From: Tannerellaceae bacterium
GTDB taxonomy: Bacteria > Bacteroidota > Bacteroidia > Bacteroidales > Tannerellaceae
Assembly (NCBI GenBank): GCA_021203545.1
Contig: JAJQAZ010000032.1
Span: 1 to 44,006 of the forward strand
Length of the DNA stretch: 44,006 nucleotides
Direction of reading: 5' to 3'
The number at the start of each line of letters is the position of its first letter. Within the stretch, counting starts at the first letter, position 1. The notes under the pieces are model-generated. The model did not search any database. It had not been told where the DNA came from and saw nothing but the letters and a program-made list of their open reading frames with translations. Positions 1 through 8,954 of the stretch are shown piece after piece. Position numbers and translations under genes: made by a program.

Positions 1-2
1 GT

Positions 3-332
3 ATTGTAAAAAATACATATTTGGGATGTTGTATGGCGTTTAATAAGAAAATTTTGAAAGTTGCTTTACCATTTCCTTCACATATAGCCATGCATGATAT
101 TTGGTTAGGACTATGTGCACAAGCACTTTTCAAAACAAAGTATATTCCTCAGAATTTAGTTAAATATAGAAGACATGGTTCGAACAACTCTCCTACTGGA
201 GAAAAAAGTAGTGCGAGTTTATTCTATAAAATAAGTTATCGTTTATATTTTATAGGAGCTTTGATTTTGCGCATAGTTAGTTCTCAATTCTTAGATAGGA
301 AGAATAAAATTAGACAAGGGGGTGATTTATAG
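3..332 (+). CDS. Glycosyltransferase family 2, C-terminal part (gene enters from left edge)
   Basis: The frame is open to the left edge, so only the last ~109 codons are present. It contains the GT2-like block GCCMAF followed about 20 residues later by HDIWLG, which resembles the acceptor-side part of GT-A family 2 enzymes. A basic, hydrophobic tail follows. It would transfer a sugar from a nucleotide donor onto a growing lipid-linked repeat unit at the cytoplasmic face. It lies 55 bp upstream of gmd in the same direction, so it is probably part of the same surface-polysaccharide operon. The donor and acceptor cannot be told from this fragment. An internal TTG or ATG near position 21-33 is not a credible start, because the conserved block lies across it. 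Confidence 0.75.
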   Translation: MVKNTYLGCCMAFNKKILKVALPFPSHIAMHDIWLGLCAQALFKTKYIPQNLVKYRRHGSNNSPTGEKSSASLFYKISYRLYFIGALILRIVSSQFLDRKNKIRQGGDL

Positions 333-387
333 CTATTACTTGTCGGTTTTTGAGTAATAAAAATAATAATTTAAAATTGAAATATAA

Positions 388-1458
388 ATGAAAAAAATAG
401 CATTAATAACTGGTATTACAGGTCAGGATGGTTCATTTTTGGCAGAGTTTCTAATAGATAAAGGATATGAAGTTCATGGCATTATTCGTAGATCTTCTTC
501 TTTTAATACTTCACGTATAGAACATTTATATTTGGGTGAATGGGTACGTGATATGAAGCAACAACGTTTGATTAATCTTCATTATGGAGATATGACTGAT
601 AGTAGTTCATTGGTTCGAATTATACAAACTGTTCGACCTGATGAAATTTATAATTTAGCAGCTCAAAGCCATGTGAAGGTTTCATTTGATGTTCCGGAAT
701 ACACAGCTGAAACAGATGCCGTAGGAACTTTACGGATGTTAGAGGCTATACGGATTTTAGGGTTGGAGAAAAAAACAAAAATATATCAGGCTTCTACTTC
801 TGAACTATATGGATTAGTGCAAGAAGTTCCTCAGAAAGAAACGACCCCTTTTTATCCTCGGTCCCCTTATGGAGTTGCCAAACAGTATGGATTCTGGATT
901 ACTAAAAACTACCGGGAAAGTTATGGAATGTTTGCAGTAAATGGTATATTATTCAACCATGAAAGTGAACGACGGGGGGAAACATTTGTTACCCGGAAGA
1001 TTACACTGGCTGCTGCTCGTATAGCACAAGGATATCAGGATAAATTGTATCTTGGAAATTTAGATTCTTTACGGGATTGGGGATATGCAAAAGATTATGT
1101 GGAATGTATGTGGATGATTTTGCAACATCCGGAACCGGAAGATTTTGTGATTGCAACCGGAAAATACCATACTGTACGGAAATTTGCTACGCTGGCTTTT
1201 CAGGAAGTAGGGATCAACTTGCGCTGGGAAGGTGATGGAATAAATGAAAAAGGAATAGATACAGCAACAGGAAAAACAATTGTTGAAGTAGATCCTAAAT
1301 ACTTCCGTCCGGCAGAGGTTGAACAGTTATTAGGAGATCCAACAAAAGCGAAAACACTTTTAGGTTGGAATCCAACAAAGACTTCTTTTGAAGAGTTGAT
1401 TAAGATTATGGTTGAGCATGATATGCGGTCTGTGAAAAAACTCCATATGAAATTATAA
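388..1458 (+). CDS. gmd: GDP-mannose 4,6-dehydratase
   Basis: Converts GDP-D-mannose to GDP-4-keto-6-deoxy-D-mannose, the first step to GDP-L-fucose. The 356-residue protein starts with the NADP-binding Rossmann motif [15 protein letters not shown] (residues ~8-22). It has the STSELYG active-site segment, the YGVAK catalytic Tyr/Lys pair and the family block [17 protein letters not shown]. Length fits bacterial Gmd proteins. It lies 18 bp upstream of fcl, the enzyme for the next step, so the pair forms a GDP-fucose module within the polysaccharide operon. The reading frame is intact. Confidence 0.97.
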   Translation: MKKIALITGITGQDGSFLAEFLIDKGYEVHGIIRRSSSFNTSRIEHLYLGEWVRDMKQQRLINLHYGDMTDSSSLVRIIQTVRPDEIYNLAAQSHVKVSFDVPEYTAETDAVGTLRMLEAIRILGLEKKTKIYQASTSELYGLVQEVPQKETTPFYPRSPYGVAKQYGFWITKNYRESYGMFAVNGILFNHESERRGETFVTRKITLAAARIAQGYQDKLYLGNLDSLRDWGYAKDYVECMWMILQHPEPEDFVIATGKYHTVRKFATLAFQEVGINLRWEGDGINEKGIDTATGKTIVEVDPKYFRPAEVEQLLGDPTKAKTLLGWNPTKTSFEELIKIMVEHDMRSVKKLHMKL

Positions 1459-1476
1459 TATACTTCATTCCTTTCG

Positions 1477-2553
1477 ATGAATAAACAAGACAAAATATAT
1501 ATTGCAGGTCATAGAGGGTTGGTCGGCTCAGCTTTGTGGAATAATCTGAAAAATAAAGGATATAAAAATTTAGTAGGACGTTCTCATCAGGAGTTGGATT
1601 TAATGGACCGGGGTGCTGTAAAACAGTTTTTTGATGAAGAAAATCCACAATATGTTTTTCTGGCTGCTGCTCAAGTGGGTGGAATTATGGCGAATAATAC
1701 CTACCGGGCTGACTTTATTTATAATAATCTACAAATTCAGCAAAATGTAATAGGGGAAAGTTTTAACCATAATGTAAGAAAACTTCTGTTTCTAGGTAGT
1801 ACTTGTATTTATCCACGTGACGCAGAACAACCTATAAAAGAAGAAGCTTTGTTAACATCTCCATTAGAGTATACAAATGAACCGTATGCAATTGCTAAAA
1901 TTGCAGGATTAAAGATGTGTGAAAGCTTTAATTTGCAGTATGGAACTAATTATATTGCAGTTATGCCTACTAATTTATATGGGCCAAATGATAATTTTGA
2001 TTTGGAACGGAGCCATGTCTTCCCTGCAATTATACGTAAAATACATTTGGCTGATTGTTTGTATAATGAAAATTGGGAAGGGGTATATAAAGACTTAAAC
2101 CAACGTCCTATAGAAAACATTTCCGGAAATAATTCCAAAGCTGAAATTTTATTCATTTTAAAAAAGTATGGTGTAACATCTTCAGATGTTACTCTTTGGG
2201 GAACGGGAACTCCTATGAGAGAATTTTTATGGAGTGAGGATATGGCAGATGCCTGTGTTTATATTATGGAGAAAGTGGATTTTAAAGATACTTATTCTTC
2301 TACTCAAAAAGAAATTCGTAATTGCCATATCAATATAGGTTCAGGTAAAGAAATTTCTATAAAAGCATTAGCAGAGTTAGTTTCTACTGTAGTTGGATAT
2401 AAAGGTTCTTTGTTGTTTGATACAACAAAACCTGATGGAACAATGAGAAAACTTACTGATGTTAACAAACTACATGCGTTAGGATGGACACATACTATTG
2501 AGATAGAATCCGGAATTCAGAAATTATATAATTGGTATCTGGAAAACCAATAA
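1477..2553 (+). CDS. fcl: GDP-L-fucose synthase (epimerase/reductase)
   Basis: Performs the 3,5-epimerisation and 4-reduction of the Gmd product to GDP-L-fucose. The 358-residue short-chain dehydrogenase begins with the NADP motif IAGHRGLVGSAL. It carries LGSTCIYPRDAEQPIKEE and the catalytic YAIAK motif. The block NLYGPNDNFDLERSHVFPA is typical of GDP-fucose synthases. It is somewhat longer than the ~320-residue E. coli enzyme because of an insertion around residues 200-235, which I believe is usual in Bacteroidetes homologues. It follows gmd by 18 bp and precedes a glycosyltransferase by 6 bp. The likely use is fucosylation of capsule, O-antigen or surface glycoproteins. Confidence 0.96.
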   Translation: MNKQDKIYIAGHRGLVGSALWNNLKNKGYKNLVGRSHQELDLMDRGAVKQFFDEENPQYVFLAAAQVGGIMANNTYRADFIYNNLQIQQNVIGESFNHNVRKLLFLGSTCIYPRDAEQPIKEEALLTSPLEYTNEPYAIAKIAGLKMCESFNLQYGTNYIAVMPTNLYGPNDNFDLERSHVFPAIIRKIHLADCLYNENWEGVYKDLNQRPIENISGNNSKAEILFILKKYGVTSSDVTLWGTGTPMREFLWSEDMADACVYIMEKVDFKDTYSSTQKEIRNCHINIGSGKEISIKALAELVSTVVGYKGSLLFDTTKPDGTMRKLTDVNKLHALGWTHTIEIESGIQKLYNWYLENQ

Positions 2554-2559
2554 TTAAAA

Positions 2560-3330
2560 ATGAAAATTTCATTAATAACAGTAACCTATAATAGTGATAA
2601 AACACTAGCAGATACAATAGAGTCAGTTTTAAATCAGACTTATACTGATATTGAATATATTATTGTTGATGGAAATTCGACTGATAAAACAGTTGATCTT
2701 ATAAAAGTTTATGAACCTCTTTTTCATGGCAGAATGAAGTGGGTTAGTGAGAAAGATAAGGGTTTATATGATGCTATGAATAAAGGTATAAAATTAGCAT
2801 CAGGGGATGTAGTAGGTATTATTAATTCCGATGATTTCTATCATAGGAGTAATGTAATAGAACATGTTGCGAAGGTAATGCAGGATAATAATGTAGATGT
2901 TGTATTTGGAGATGTTCGTTTTGTGAATCCGGATGATTTAAATAGAACAAAACGTTATTATTCTTCTGGAAAATTTGTAGTTAATAAATTTAGATTTGGG
3001 TTTATGCCTGCTCATCCCACTTTTTTTACATATAAAAGTTATTTTGAAAAATTTGGTTATTATAAATTAGACTATAAAATTGCTGCTGATTTTGAATTAT
3101 TAGTTCGTTTTCTTTATACTTATAGGTTGTGCTTTAAGTATATTCCACTTGATATTATGAAAATGAGGTTGGGTGGAGTTAGTACCGCATCACTAAAGAG
3201 TAATTTAATCATGAATAGAGAAATAATTCGGGCATGTAAAGAAAATAATATATGGACATGTATGCCTATTGTAATGTTAAAGTATTTTGTTAAAGTCTTT
3301 GAGCTATTCAATACGAAAGAAGATGAATGA
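2560..3330 (+). CDS. Glycosyltransferase family 2
   Basis: A 256-residue GT-A-fold glycosyltransferase. The N-terminus ISLITVTYNSDKTLADTIES is the classic GT2 start. It is followed by YIIVDGNSTDKT, the EKDKGLYDAMNKGI segment and INSDDFY, the DXD-like metal-binding site. The later HPTFFTYKSYFEKFG block resembles WcaA/WcaE-like transferases used in colanic-acid and capsule synthesis. Its position right after fcl makes it a candidate fucosyltransferase, but that is inference from context. Its stop codon overlaps the start of the next gene by 8 bp, which suggests translational coupling. Confidence 0.9.
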   Translation: MKISLITVTYNSDKTLADTIESVLNQTYTDIEYIIVDGNSTDKTVDLIKVYEPLFHGRMKWVSEKDKGLYDAMNKGIKLASGDVVGIINSDDFYHRSNVIEHVAKVMQDNNVDVVFGDVRFVNPDDLNRTKRYYSSGKFVVNKFRFGFMPAHPTFFTYKSYFEKFGYYKLDYKIAADFELLVRFLYTYRLCFKYIPLDIMKMRLGGVSTASLKSNLIMNREIIRACKENNIWTCMPIVMLKYFVKVFELFNTKEDE

Positions 3331-4267
3331 AAAGCATAATATCTTAATTACAGGAATTCATGGTTTTGTTGGAGGAAATCTTGTAAATTCTTTTAAATCC
3401 AAATATAATTTATATGGTTTGGATATTGTTTCTACCTTAAAAGATGGCGTAATAACAACTTATTCCTGGGATAACTTTTTTATTGATTCTTCCTCTTCAT
3501 TTGATATAATTATACATCTGGCAGGAAAAGCGCATGATGTAAAAAATATAACTGATCGGGAAAGTTATTTTCAGATTAATACGATTTTGACTCAAAAAAT
3601 TTATGATTTCTTTTTACAATCGAAAGCACAGAAATTTATATTTTTTAGTTCTGTCAAAGCAGCAGCAGATAAAGTAGTAGGAGATATACTAAAGGAAGAT
3701 GTGGTGCCGGCTCCTGTAGGTCCATATGGAGAAAGTAAGATAAAGGCTGAAGAATATATATTATCTAATTTATCTACTGAAAAAAATATATATATATTAC
3801 GTCCTTGTATGGTGCATGGACCAGGAAATAAAGGAAATCTTAATTTATTATACAATATCGTAAAGAAAGGGTTACCATGGCCATTAGGAGCATTTGAAAA
3901 CAAACGCTCTTTTACTTCAATAGATAATCTTTGTTATATTATAGATAATCTGTTGACTAAAAATATTAAGTCCGGAATTTATAATATTGGCGATGATGAA
4001 GCTTTGTCAACCAATGAGCTTATTGAGATCATATGTTATGAAATGGGTAAAAACCCACGGATTTGGAAGCTTAACAAAAGCTTTATGAAGTTTTGCGCTA
4101 GGATAGGTACATTCGTGCGTTTACCTCTTAATACCGAGCGGCTTTATAAGCTAACAGAGAATTATGTGGTTTCAAATAATAAGATAAAAAATGCTCTTGG
4201 AATCAAAAAACTTCCTGTTACGGCTAAGGATGGATTGACAAAAACCATAAAATCTTTTGTTGGATGA
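3323..4267 (+). CDS. NAD-dependent sugar epimerase/4-ketoreductase
   Basis: An extended short-chain dehydrogenase of 314 residues. It has ILITGIHGFVGGNL (nucleotide binding), SSVKAAAD (catalytic Ser region) and YGESK (catalytic Tyr/Lys). I chose the ATG at 3323 because the Rossmann strand begins directly after it and it overlaps the upstream stop codon. An ATG-less upstream extension to 3287 exists but adds no homology. The gene runs into a WecA/WbpL-like transferase through an ATGA overlap. In many Bacteroidetes and Pseudomonas O-antigen loci this pairing marks a reductase that makes UDP-FucNAc or UDP-QuiNAc for the initiating transferase. That substrate is inferred, not shown. Confidence 0.85.
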   Translation: MNEKHNILITGIHGFVGGNLVNSFKSKYNLYGLDIVSTLKDGVITTYSWDNFFIDSSSSFDIIIHLAGKAHDVKNITDRESYFQINTILTQKIYDFFLQSKAQKFIFFSSVKAAADKVVGDILKEDVVPAPVGPYGESKIKAEEYILSNLSTEKNIYILRPCMVHGPGNKGNLNLLYNIVKKGLPWPLGAFENKRSFTSIDNLCYIIDNLLTKNIKSGIYNIGDDEALSTNELIEIICYEMGKNPRIWKLNKSFMKFCARIGTFVRLPLNTERLYKLTENYVVSNNKIKNALGIKKLPVTAKDGLTKTIKSFVG

Positions 4268-5217
4268 TCTCTTATTTATTAATAATATTCATTTGTTTAT
4301 TTGTGATTGAACTCCTTTATTTCAAAATAGCCGATAAATATAACATCATAGATAAACCTAATCAACGTAGTTCACATTCGGAAATAACCTTGCGTGGAGG
4401 TGGTATTCTGTTTTATTTGGCAGGGCTTTTCTATTTTTGTTTGAGCGGTTTTCAATATCCATTTTTTGTATTAGGGTTAACTTTTGTATCATTAGTTAGT
4501 TTCTATGATGATATTAAGCCGTTAGGACAACTTCCCCGATTGATTTGCCATTTTATTGGATTAATTCTACTCTTCTGGCAATGGGATTTATTTGTTCTAT
4601 TCTGGTGGTGGATTCCAGTAGCATTAATTTTTTGTACAGGAATTATTAATGTATATAATTTTATGGATGGAGTTAATGGTATTACCGGAGGATACAGTTT
4701 GGTGGTATTAAGCATATTATTGTATGTCAATCATTTTCAGATACCTTTTGTTGATGAAAATTTAATATGGATTATATTATTAAGTCTGTTGGTCTTCAAT
4801 TTTTTCAATTTCCGTAAAAAAGCAAAATGTTTCGCAGGTGATGTTGGATCTGTAAGTATTGCATTTATCATTCTTTTTTTGTTAGGGAAATTAATTATTC
4901 AAACTCAAAATCTTACCTGGATTATTTTGTTGGGCGTATACGGTGTAGATAGTGTATTGACTATTATACACCGGCTATTATTGCATGAAAATATAGGGGA
5001 ACCACACCGGAAACATGCTTATCAAATCATGGCAAATGAATTGAAAATGCCTCATATATACGTGAGTCTTATTTATATGTTTCTACAGTTAATAATAGCT
5101 GTAATTTATTTATCTTTACCAGCATCCAATTGGATCGTATTAATAGGTTGTATTATTTTATTGAGTTTATTATATCTATTTTTTATGAAGAAGTTTTTTT
5201 ATCTTCATCAACAATGA
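4264..5217 (+). CDS. Polyprenyl-phosphate HexNAc-1-phosphate transferase (WecA/WbpL/MraY family)
   Basis: An integral membrane enzyme that starts glycan assembly by moving a HexNAc-1-phosphate from a UDP sugar onto undecaprenyl phosphate. All family signatures are visible. DKPNQRSSH and RGGGI lie near the N-terminus, and the DD pair is in FYDDIKPL. NFMDGVNGITGG is the NxxNxxDGxNG-type motif, FAGDVGS the GDxGS motif, and HRKHAYQ the cytoplasmic HxHxYQ-like loop. The rest is hydrophobic helices, about ten, as in the family. It starts inside the stop codon of the preceding epimerase (ATGA overlap). The GH-RK-HAYQ form is closer to WbpL/TagO-like enzymes than to MraY. The donor is probably the product of the gene before it. 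Confidence 0.92.
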   Translation: MISYLLIIFICLFVIELLYFKIADKYNIIDKPNQRSSHSEITLRGGGILFYLAGLFYFCLSGFQYPFFVLGLTFVSLVSFYDDIKPLGQLPRLICHFIGLILLFWQWDLFVLFWWWIPVALIFCTGIINVYNFMDGVNGITGGYSLVVLSILLYVNHFQIPFVDENLIWIILLSLLVFNFFNFRKKAKCFAGDVGSVSIAFIILFLLGKLIIQTQNLTWIILLGVYGVDSVLTIIHRLLLHENIGEPHRKHAYQIMANELKMPHIYVSLIYMFLQLIIAVIYLSLPASNWIVLIGCIILLSLLYLFFMKKFFYLHQQ

Positions 5218-5258
5218 TTTATAGAAAAGTAATCTAACTATTTTAAGTATTATATCAA

Positions 5259-7631
5259 ATGAACAGCAGAGTTATACTTATTTATTTTTTTGTTTTCCTG
5301 AACTATATTACTGTATCTGCGCAGGTTTCTCAAGATTTAGTTGAAAAGGCCCGGCAAATGGGAGTTTCAGAAGAGCAGATTGAACAGGAGGTGAAGCGTC
5401 GTAATTCACAACAGCAAATGCAAAATGAATTTGCAGGAAATGTTTCTTCAGATAGAGAAAATTCTTTTTCAGAAAAGATTCTTTCTATTGAAGAACAACA
5501 GGAATTAAATACTTTGGAACAGGATTTGGAACAAATAGTGTTCGGACGTGAGATTTTTACAAATAAAAATTTGTCTTTTGAGCCGGATTTGAATATTCCA
5601 ACTCCAAAAGATTACCGGTTAGCAGCCGGAGATGAATTATTGATCAGTGTGTGGGGAGATGCGGAAATGAATTTTAATCAGACTATTTCTCCGGATGGAA
5701 CAATTTTTATTCCTAATTTAGGCCCGATTTCATTGAGCGGATTAACTGTTGAGGGTGCAGAGAACCGGATAAAGATTGATTTGGGGCGGATTATTTCTTC
5801 CATAGACCAGGGAGAGAAAACTAATACCTATGTTTCAGTCAGTTTAGGTAAAATCCGGAGCCTGAAAATAAATATTGTGGGGGGGGAGTGGAATTCCCGG
5901 GAACCTATACGCTGCCTTCTTTTGCAACTTTGTTTAATGCCTTGTATGCAGCCGGAGGTGTAAATTCAATTGGTTCTTTACGAAATATCAAAGTATTTAG
6001 AGATAGTAAAGAAGTGGCTTGTCTGGATGTATATGATTATTTATTAAAAGGAAAGTATAATGCAAATGTCCGGTTGGAAAATAATGATATGATCATAATA
6101 GGGCCTTACGAGCAATTGGTTACTATTAACGGATGTGTTAAACGAAACCGGATATTTGAAGTGAAAAAAGGAGAAACCTTACAACATCTCTTAGATATGT
6201 GTGGCGGATTTACAGGAGATGCCTATACCGAAGAGTTAAATCTCACCCGTAAAATAGGAGACGGTTACCGTATTGCGACTGTTTCCCAACAAAACTTTCC
6301 AACCTTTACACTGCATGATGGAGATGTGGTAACTGTAAAGGGCGCTCTTGAGTTTTATGAAAACCGGTTGACTATTTCCGGTGCTGTATGGAGGCCCGGT
6401 GAATATGAATTGACTCCTGAAGTGAATTCTGTAAAAAAAACTAATAGTAAAAGCAAGAGGATTAAAAGGGGATGAATTTGCCGACAGGGCTTTGATCACA
6501 CGTATGAATGAAGATTATACAACAACTCTCATTCCTGTGGATATCCGTGGAATTATGGCCGGAGTTATACCGGATATAGCCTTACAAAATGAAGATAAGT
6601 TACATATTTCTTCTCTTTTTGATTTGCGTGAACCTTATACAGTACGTATAAGGGGAGCTGTTAATGAACCCGGAGAATTTGATTATAGCCATAATATGAC
6701 TATTGAAGACGTTATTTTATTGGCGGGTGGTTTAAAGGAGGCTGCTTCTGTAATTAATGTAGAAGTTGCCCGGCGTATGAAAAATCCAATGTCTTCTTAT
6801 CCTAATAATAAGATTGCCCAGACTTATTCTTTTACTTTATCAGAAGATCTGATTATCGACCCGGATGCAGGAACAGTTTTTACTCTGCAACCGTTTGATG
6901 AAATATTTATACGTTATTCTCCTGAATATTCCCGGCAACAGGTGGTACAGATACGGGGTGAAGTTACATTCGTGGGTGACTATGTATTATCGGAAAAGAA
7001 TTTCAGGTTAAGTGATTTGATCAATAAGGCAGGAGGGCTTACACCGGATGCTTATATAAAAGGAGCCAGCCTGAAACGTAAAGTGACAGAAGATGAACTA
7101 CGTCGTTTGGGAACTTTATTAGCCATGTCTGCTAATCAAAGTGGTAACGATTCTATTTCTCTTTCTACCATTGATTTGGAACAATATGCAGTAGGAATAG
7201 ATTTGCAGAAAGCATTGAGCTATCCAGGTAGTAATGCTGATTTGGTATTGCAGGATGGCGATGAATTGTATATACCCCAGATGCAGAATACCGTGAAAAT
7301 TACCGGTGCTGTAAATTATCCGAATAGTGTAATATACTCTGAGATTGCAGGTGTAAAAGATTATCTTTCACAGTCCGGAGGCTATCAGGATAATGCCCAC
7401 AAATATCCGATTGTTATTTATATGAATGGAATGGTGGCAACAACGAAAAAGAAAGGGATATTCTTTAAAAAATATCCGAAAGTTGAACCTGGCAGTGAAA
7501 TCATTATTCCGGAGCGTTCCCTTTCACTTTCAGGTACAAGGATGAGTCCTACGGAAGTAATGAGTCTTGCAAGCTCTACAACATCTATAGCCGCCATGGT
7601 AACCTCTATTATTAATACATTAAGTAAATAA
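5259..7631 (+). pseudogene. SLBB-repeat polysaccharide export protein, copy 1, two frameshifts
   Basis: Counterpart of the intact gene at 8955-11330 and clearly homologous along its length. It has a signal peptide (cleavage after YITVSAQ), the poly-export segment (YRLAAGDELLISVWGD) and a run of SLBB domains. The frame breaks at a G8 tract (5879-5886). Homology to the paralogue then continues from GTYTLPSFATLFNALYAAGG in another frame. It breaks again at an A8 tract (6433-6440), after which the original frame returns with GLKGDEF and continues to 7631. The second break is repaired by A7. The first is repaired by either one more G or two fewer, and two fewer gives the same spacing as the paralogue. 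The two shifts cancel, so only ~550 bp are out of frame. It may be a true pseudogene, phase-variable, or a sequencing artefact. Confidence 0.85.
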
Positions 7632-7663
7632 TATACACTGACAATAACTTAATATATCGTTTG

Positions 7664-8764
7664 ATGGAAGATAAAATACAAAACACAACAGGTGAAGATG
7701 AAATTGATTTGATAGAGTTATTAAAAAAAATATTGCAGGACTGGAAATTAATATTGAAAGCTTGTGGCATTGCTGTCTTGATAGCTTTAGTGGTTGCTTT
7801 TAGCTTACCTAAGGAATATCGGACAGAAGTACAATTAGCACCGGAAGCCACTGATGCTTCTTTAAAAGGAGGGTTAATTGAATTAGCTGCCATAGTAGAT
7901 ATTAATTTAAATACAAGTACTACAGCAGATGCTTTTTCTCTTGGTTTATATCCGGATATAGTAAAAAGCACTCCTTTTATTCTGGAGTTATTACCGGTAC
8001 GGGTTAAAGCAATCAAGGAAAATACAGAATGGAGTCTATATGAATATATGAATGAACATCAAAAAAGTGTTTGGTGGAATTCTGTAATAAGAGCACCTTT
8101 TACTTTACTTGGTTGGATACGGGGACTTTTTTCGGAACAACCGGAACCCAATGAAAGTAATCAGAAAGGTGATATAGTTATATTAAACAGAGATCAGCAA
8201 GATGTTATAAGAGCTTTACAGGAAAGAATTTCTGTAGCAGTTGATAAAAAAACGTATGTGATTACAATTGCAGTACAGATGCAGGATCCTTTAATTTCAG
8301 CACAAATAACTCAAATGGTATTAGAAAAACTGCAAAATTATATCATTACATACCGTACCCAAAAAGCTAAACAGGATTTAGAGTTTACTGAGAAAGTTTA
8401 TAATGAATCTAAAGATAAATATTTTGAAAGACAACGGGAATATGCCTCTTTTGAAGATTCGAACCGGCATATCAATACAGCCTTGTATCGTACAGAACAG
8501 GAGAAGTTAAAAAATGAGATGACTTTAGCCTATAATGTTTATAACTCGTTAGCACAGAAATTAGAGCAGGACCGGTTACGTGTGCAGGAGCAAACTCCTA
8601 TATTTGCAATAATAGAACCAGCAAAAGTTCCATTAATACCTTCTTCTCCTCGTAAGATATTTATTTTAATAGGTTTTGTATTTTTAGCAGGGGTACTGGC
8701 TGTAGGGTATATTCTATTTAAAGAACCATTTAGCAATATTTATTACGAGGTGAAAAAAAAATAA
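7664..8764 (+). CDS. Wzz-type polysaccharide co-polymerase (chain-length determinant)
   Basis: An inner-membrane protein of 366 residues with Wzz architecture. It has a short cytoplasmic N-terminus, a first membrane helix at ~residues 33-50, a long periplasmic part with a predicted coiled coil around 220-310, a proline-rich stretch (PAKVPLIPSSPRK) and a second helix at ~332-352. There is no Walker A/B tyrosine-kinase domain, so a separate BY-kinase would be needed if one is used. The gene lies between the broken and intact SLBB export genes, which are its expected periplasmic/outer-membrane partners. I chose the ATG at 7664 over the in-frame TTG just before it. An A8 run inside the gene (around 7717) is in frame. 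Confidence 0.88.
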   Translation: MEDKIQNTTGEDEIDLIELLKKILQDWKLILKACGIAVLIALVVAFSLPKEYRTEVQLAPEATDASLKGGLIELAAIVDINLNTSTTADAFSLGLYPDIVKSTPFILELLPVRVKAIKENTEWSLYEYMNEHQKSVWWNSVIRAPFTLLGWIRGLFSEQPEPNESNQKGDIVILNRDQQDVIRALQERISVAVDKKTYVITIAVQMQDPLISAQITQMVLEKLQNYIITYRTQKAKQDLEFTEKVYNESKDKYFERQREYASFEDSNRHINTALYRTEQEKLKNEMTLAYNVYNSLAQKLEQDRLRVQEQTPIFAIIEPAKVPLIPSSPRKIFILIGFVFLAGVLAVGYILFKEPFSNIYYEVKKK

Positions 8765-8792
8765 GAGTCTAATAGTAAAGATTTTATCTGAG

Positions 8793-8824
8793 AAAAGGAA
8801 AAATGAGAAATCATTTTTCCTTTT
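8793..8824 (+). terminator. Rho-independent terminator after wzz
   Basis: A 14 bp perfect stem (8793-8806 with 8811-8824) around the GAAA tetraloop, 28 bp after the wzz stop and ending in T-rich sequence. It separates the main operon from the second SLBB gene, which therefore probably has its own promoter in 8825-8954 (no clear TAnnTTTG box found there). Confidence 0.75.
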
Positions 8825-8954
8825 CCTGTTTTATAAATCGGAAATTTATATGCAGCGTTTTTAATAATAAATACATCTTAATAAATTGTTATGTGGGATC
8901 ATTTTATAAATGATCACTTTGTGTGTTTTTGGTATACCGACATTAGCTTTAAAA

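Noticed and set aside
5879-5886. Programmed translational frameshift in the SLBB gene
   Set aside because: No stimulatory structure is evident, the intact paralogue has no such site, and a second unrelated tract is also needed to recover the frame.
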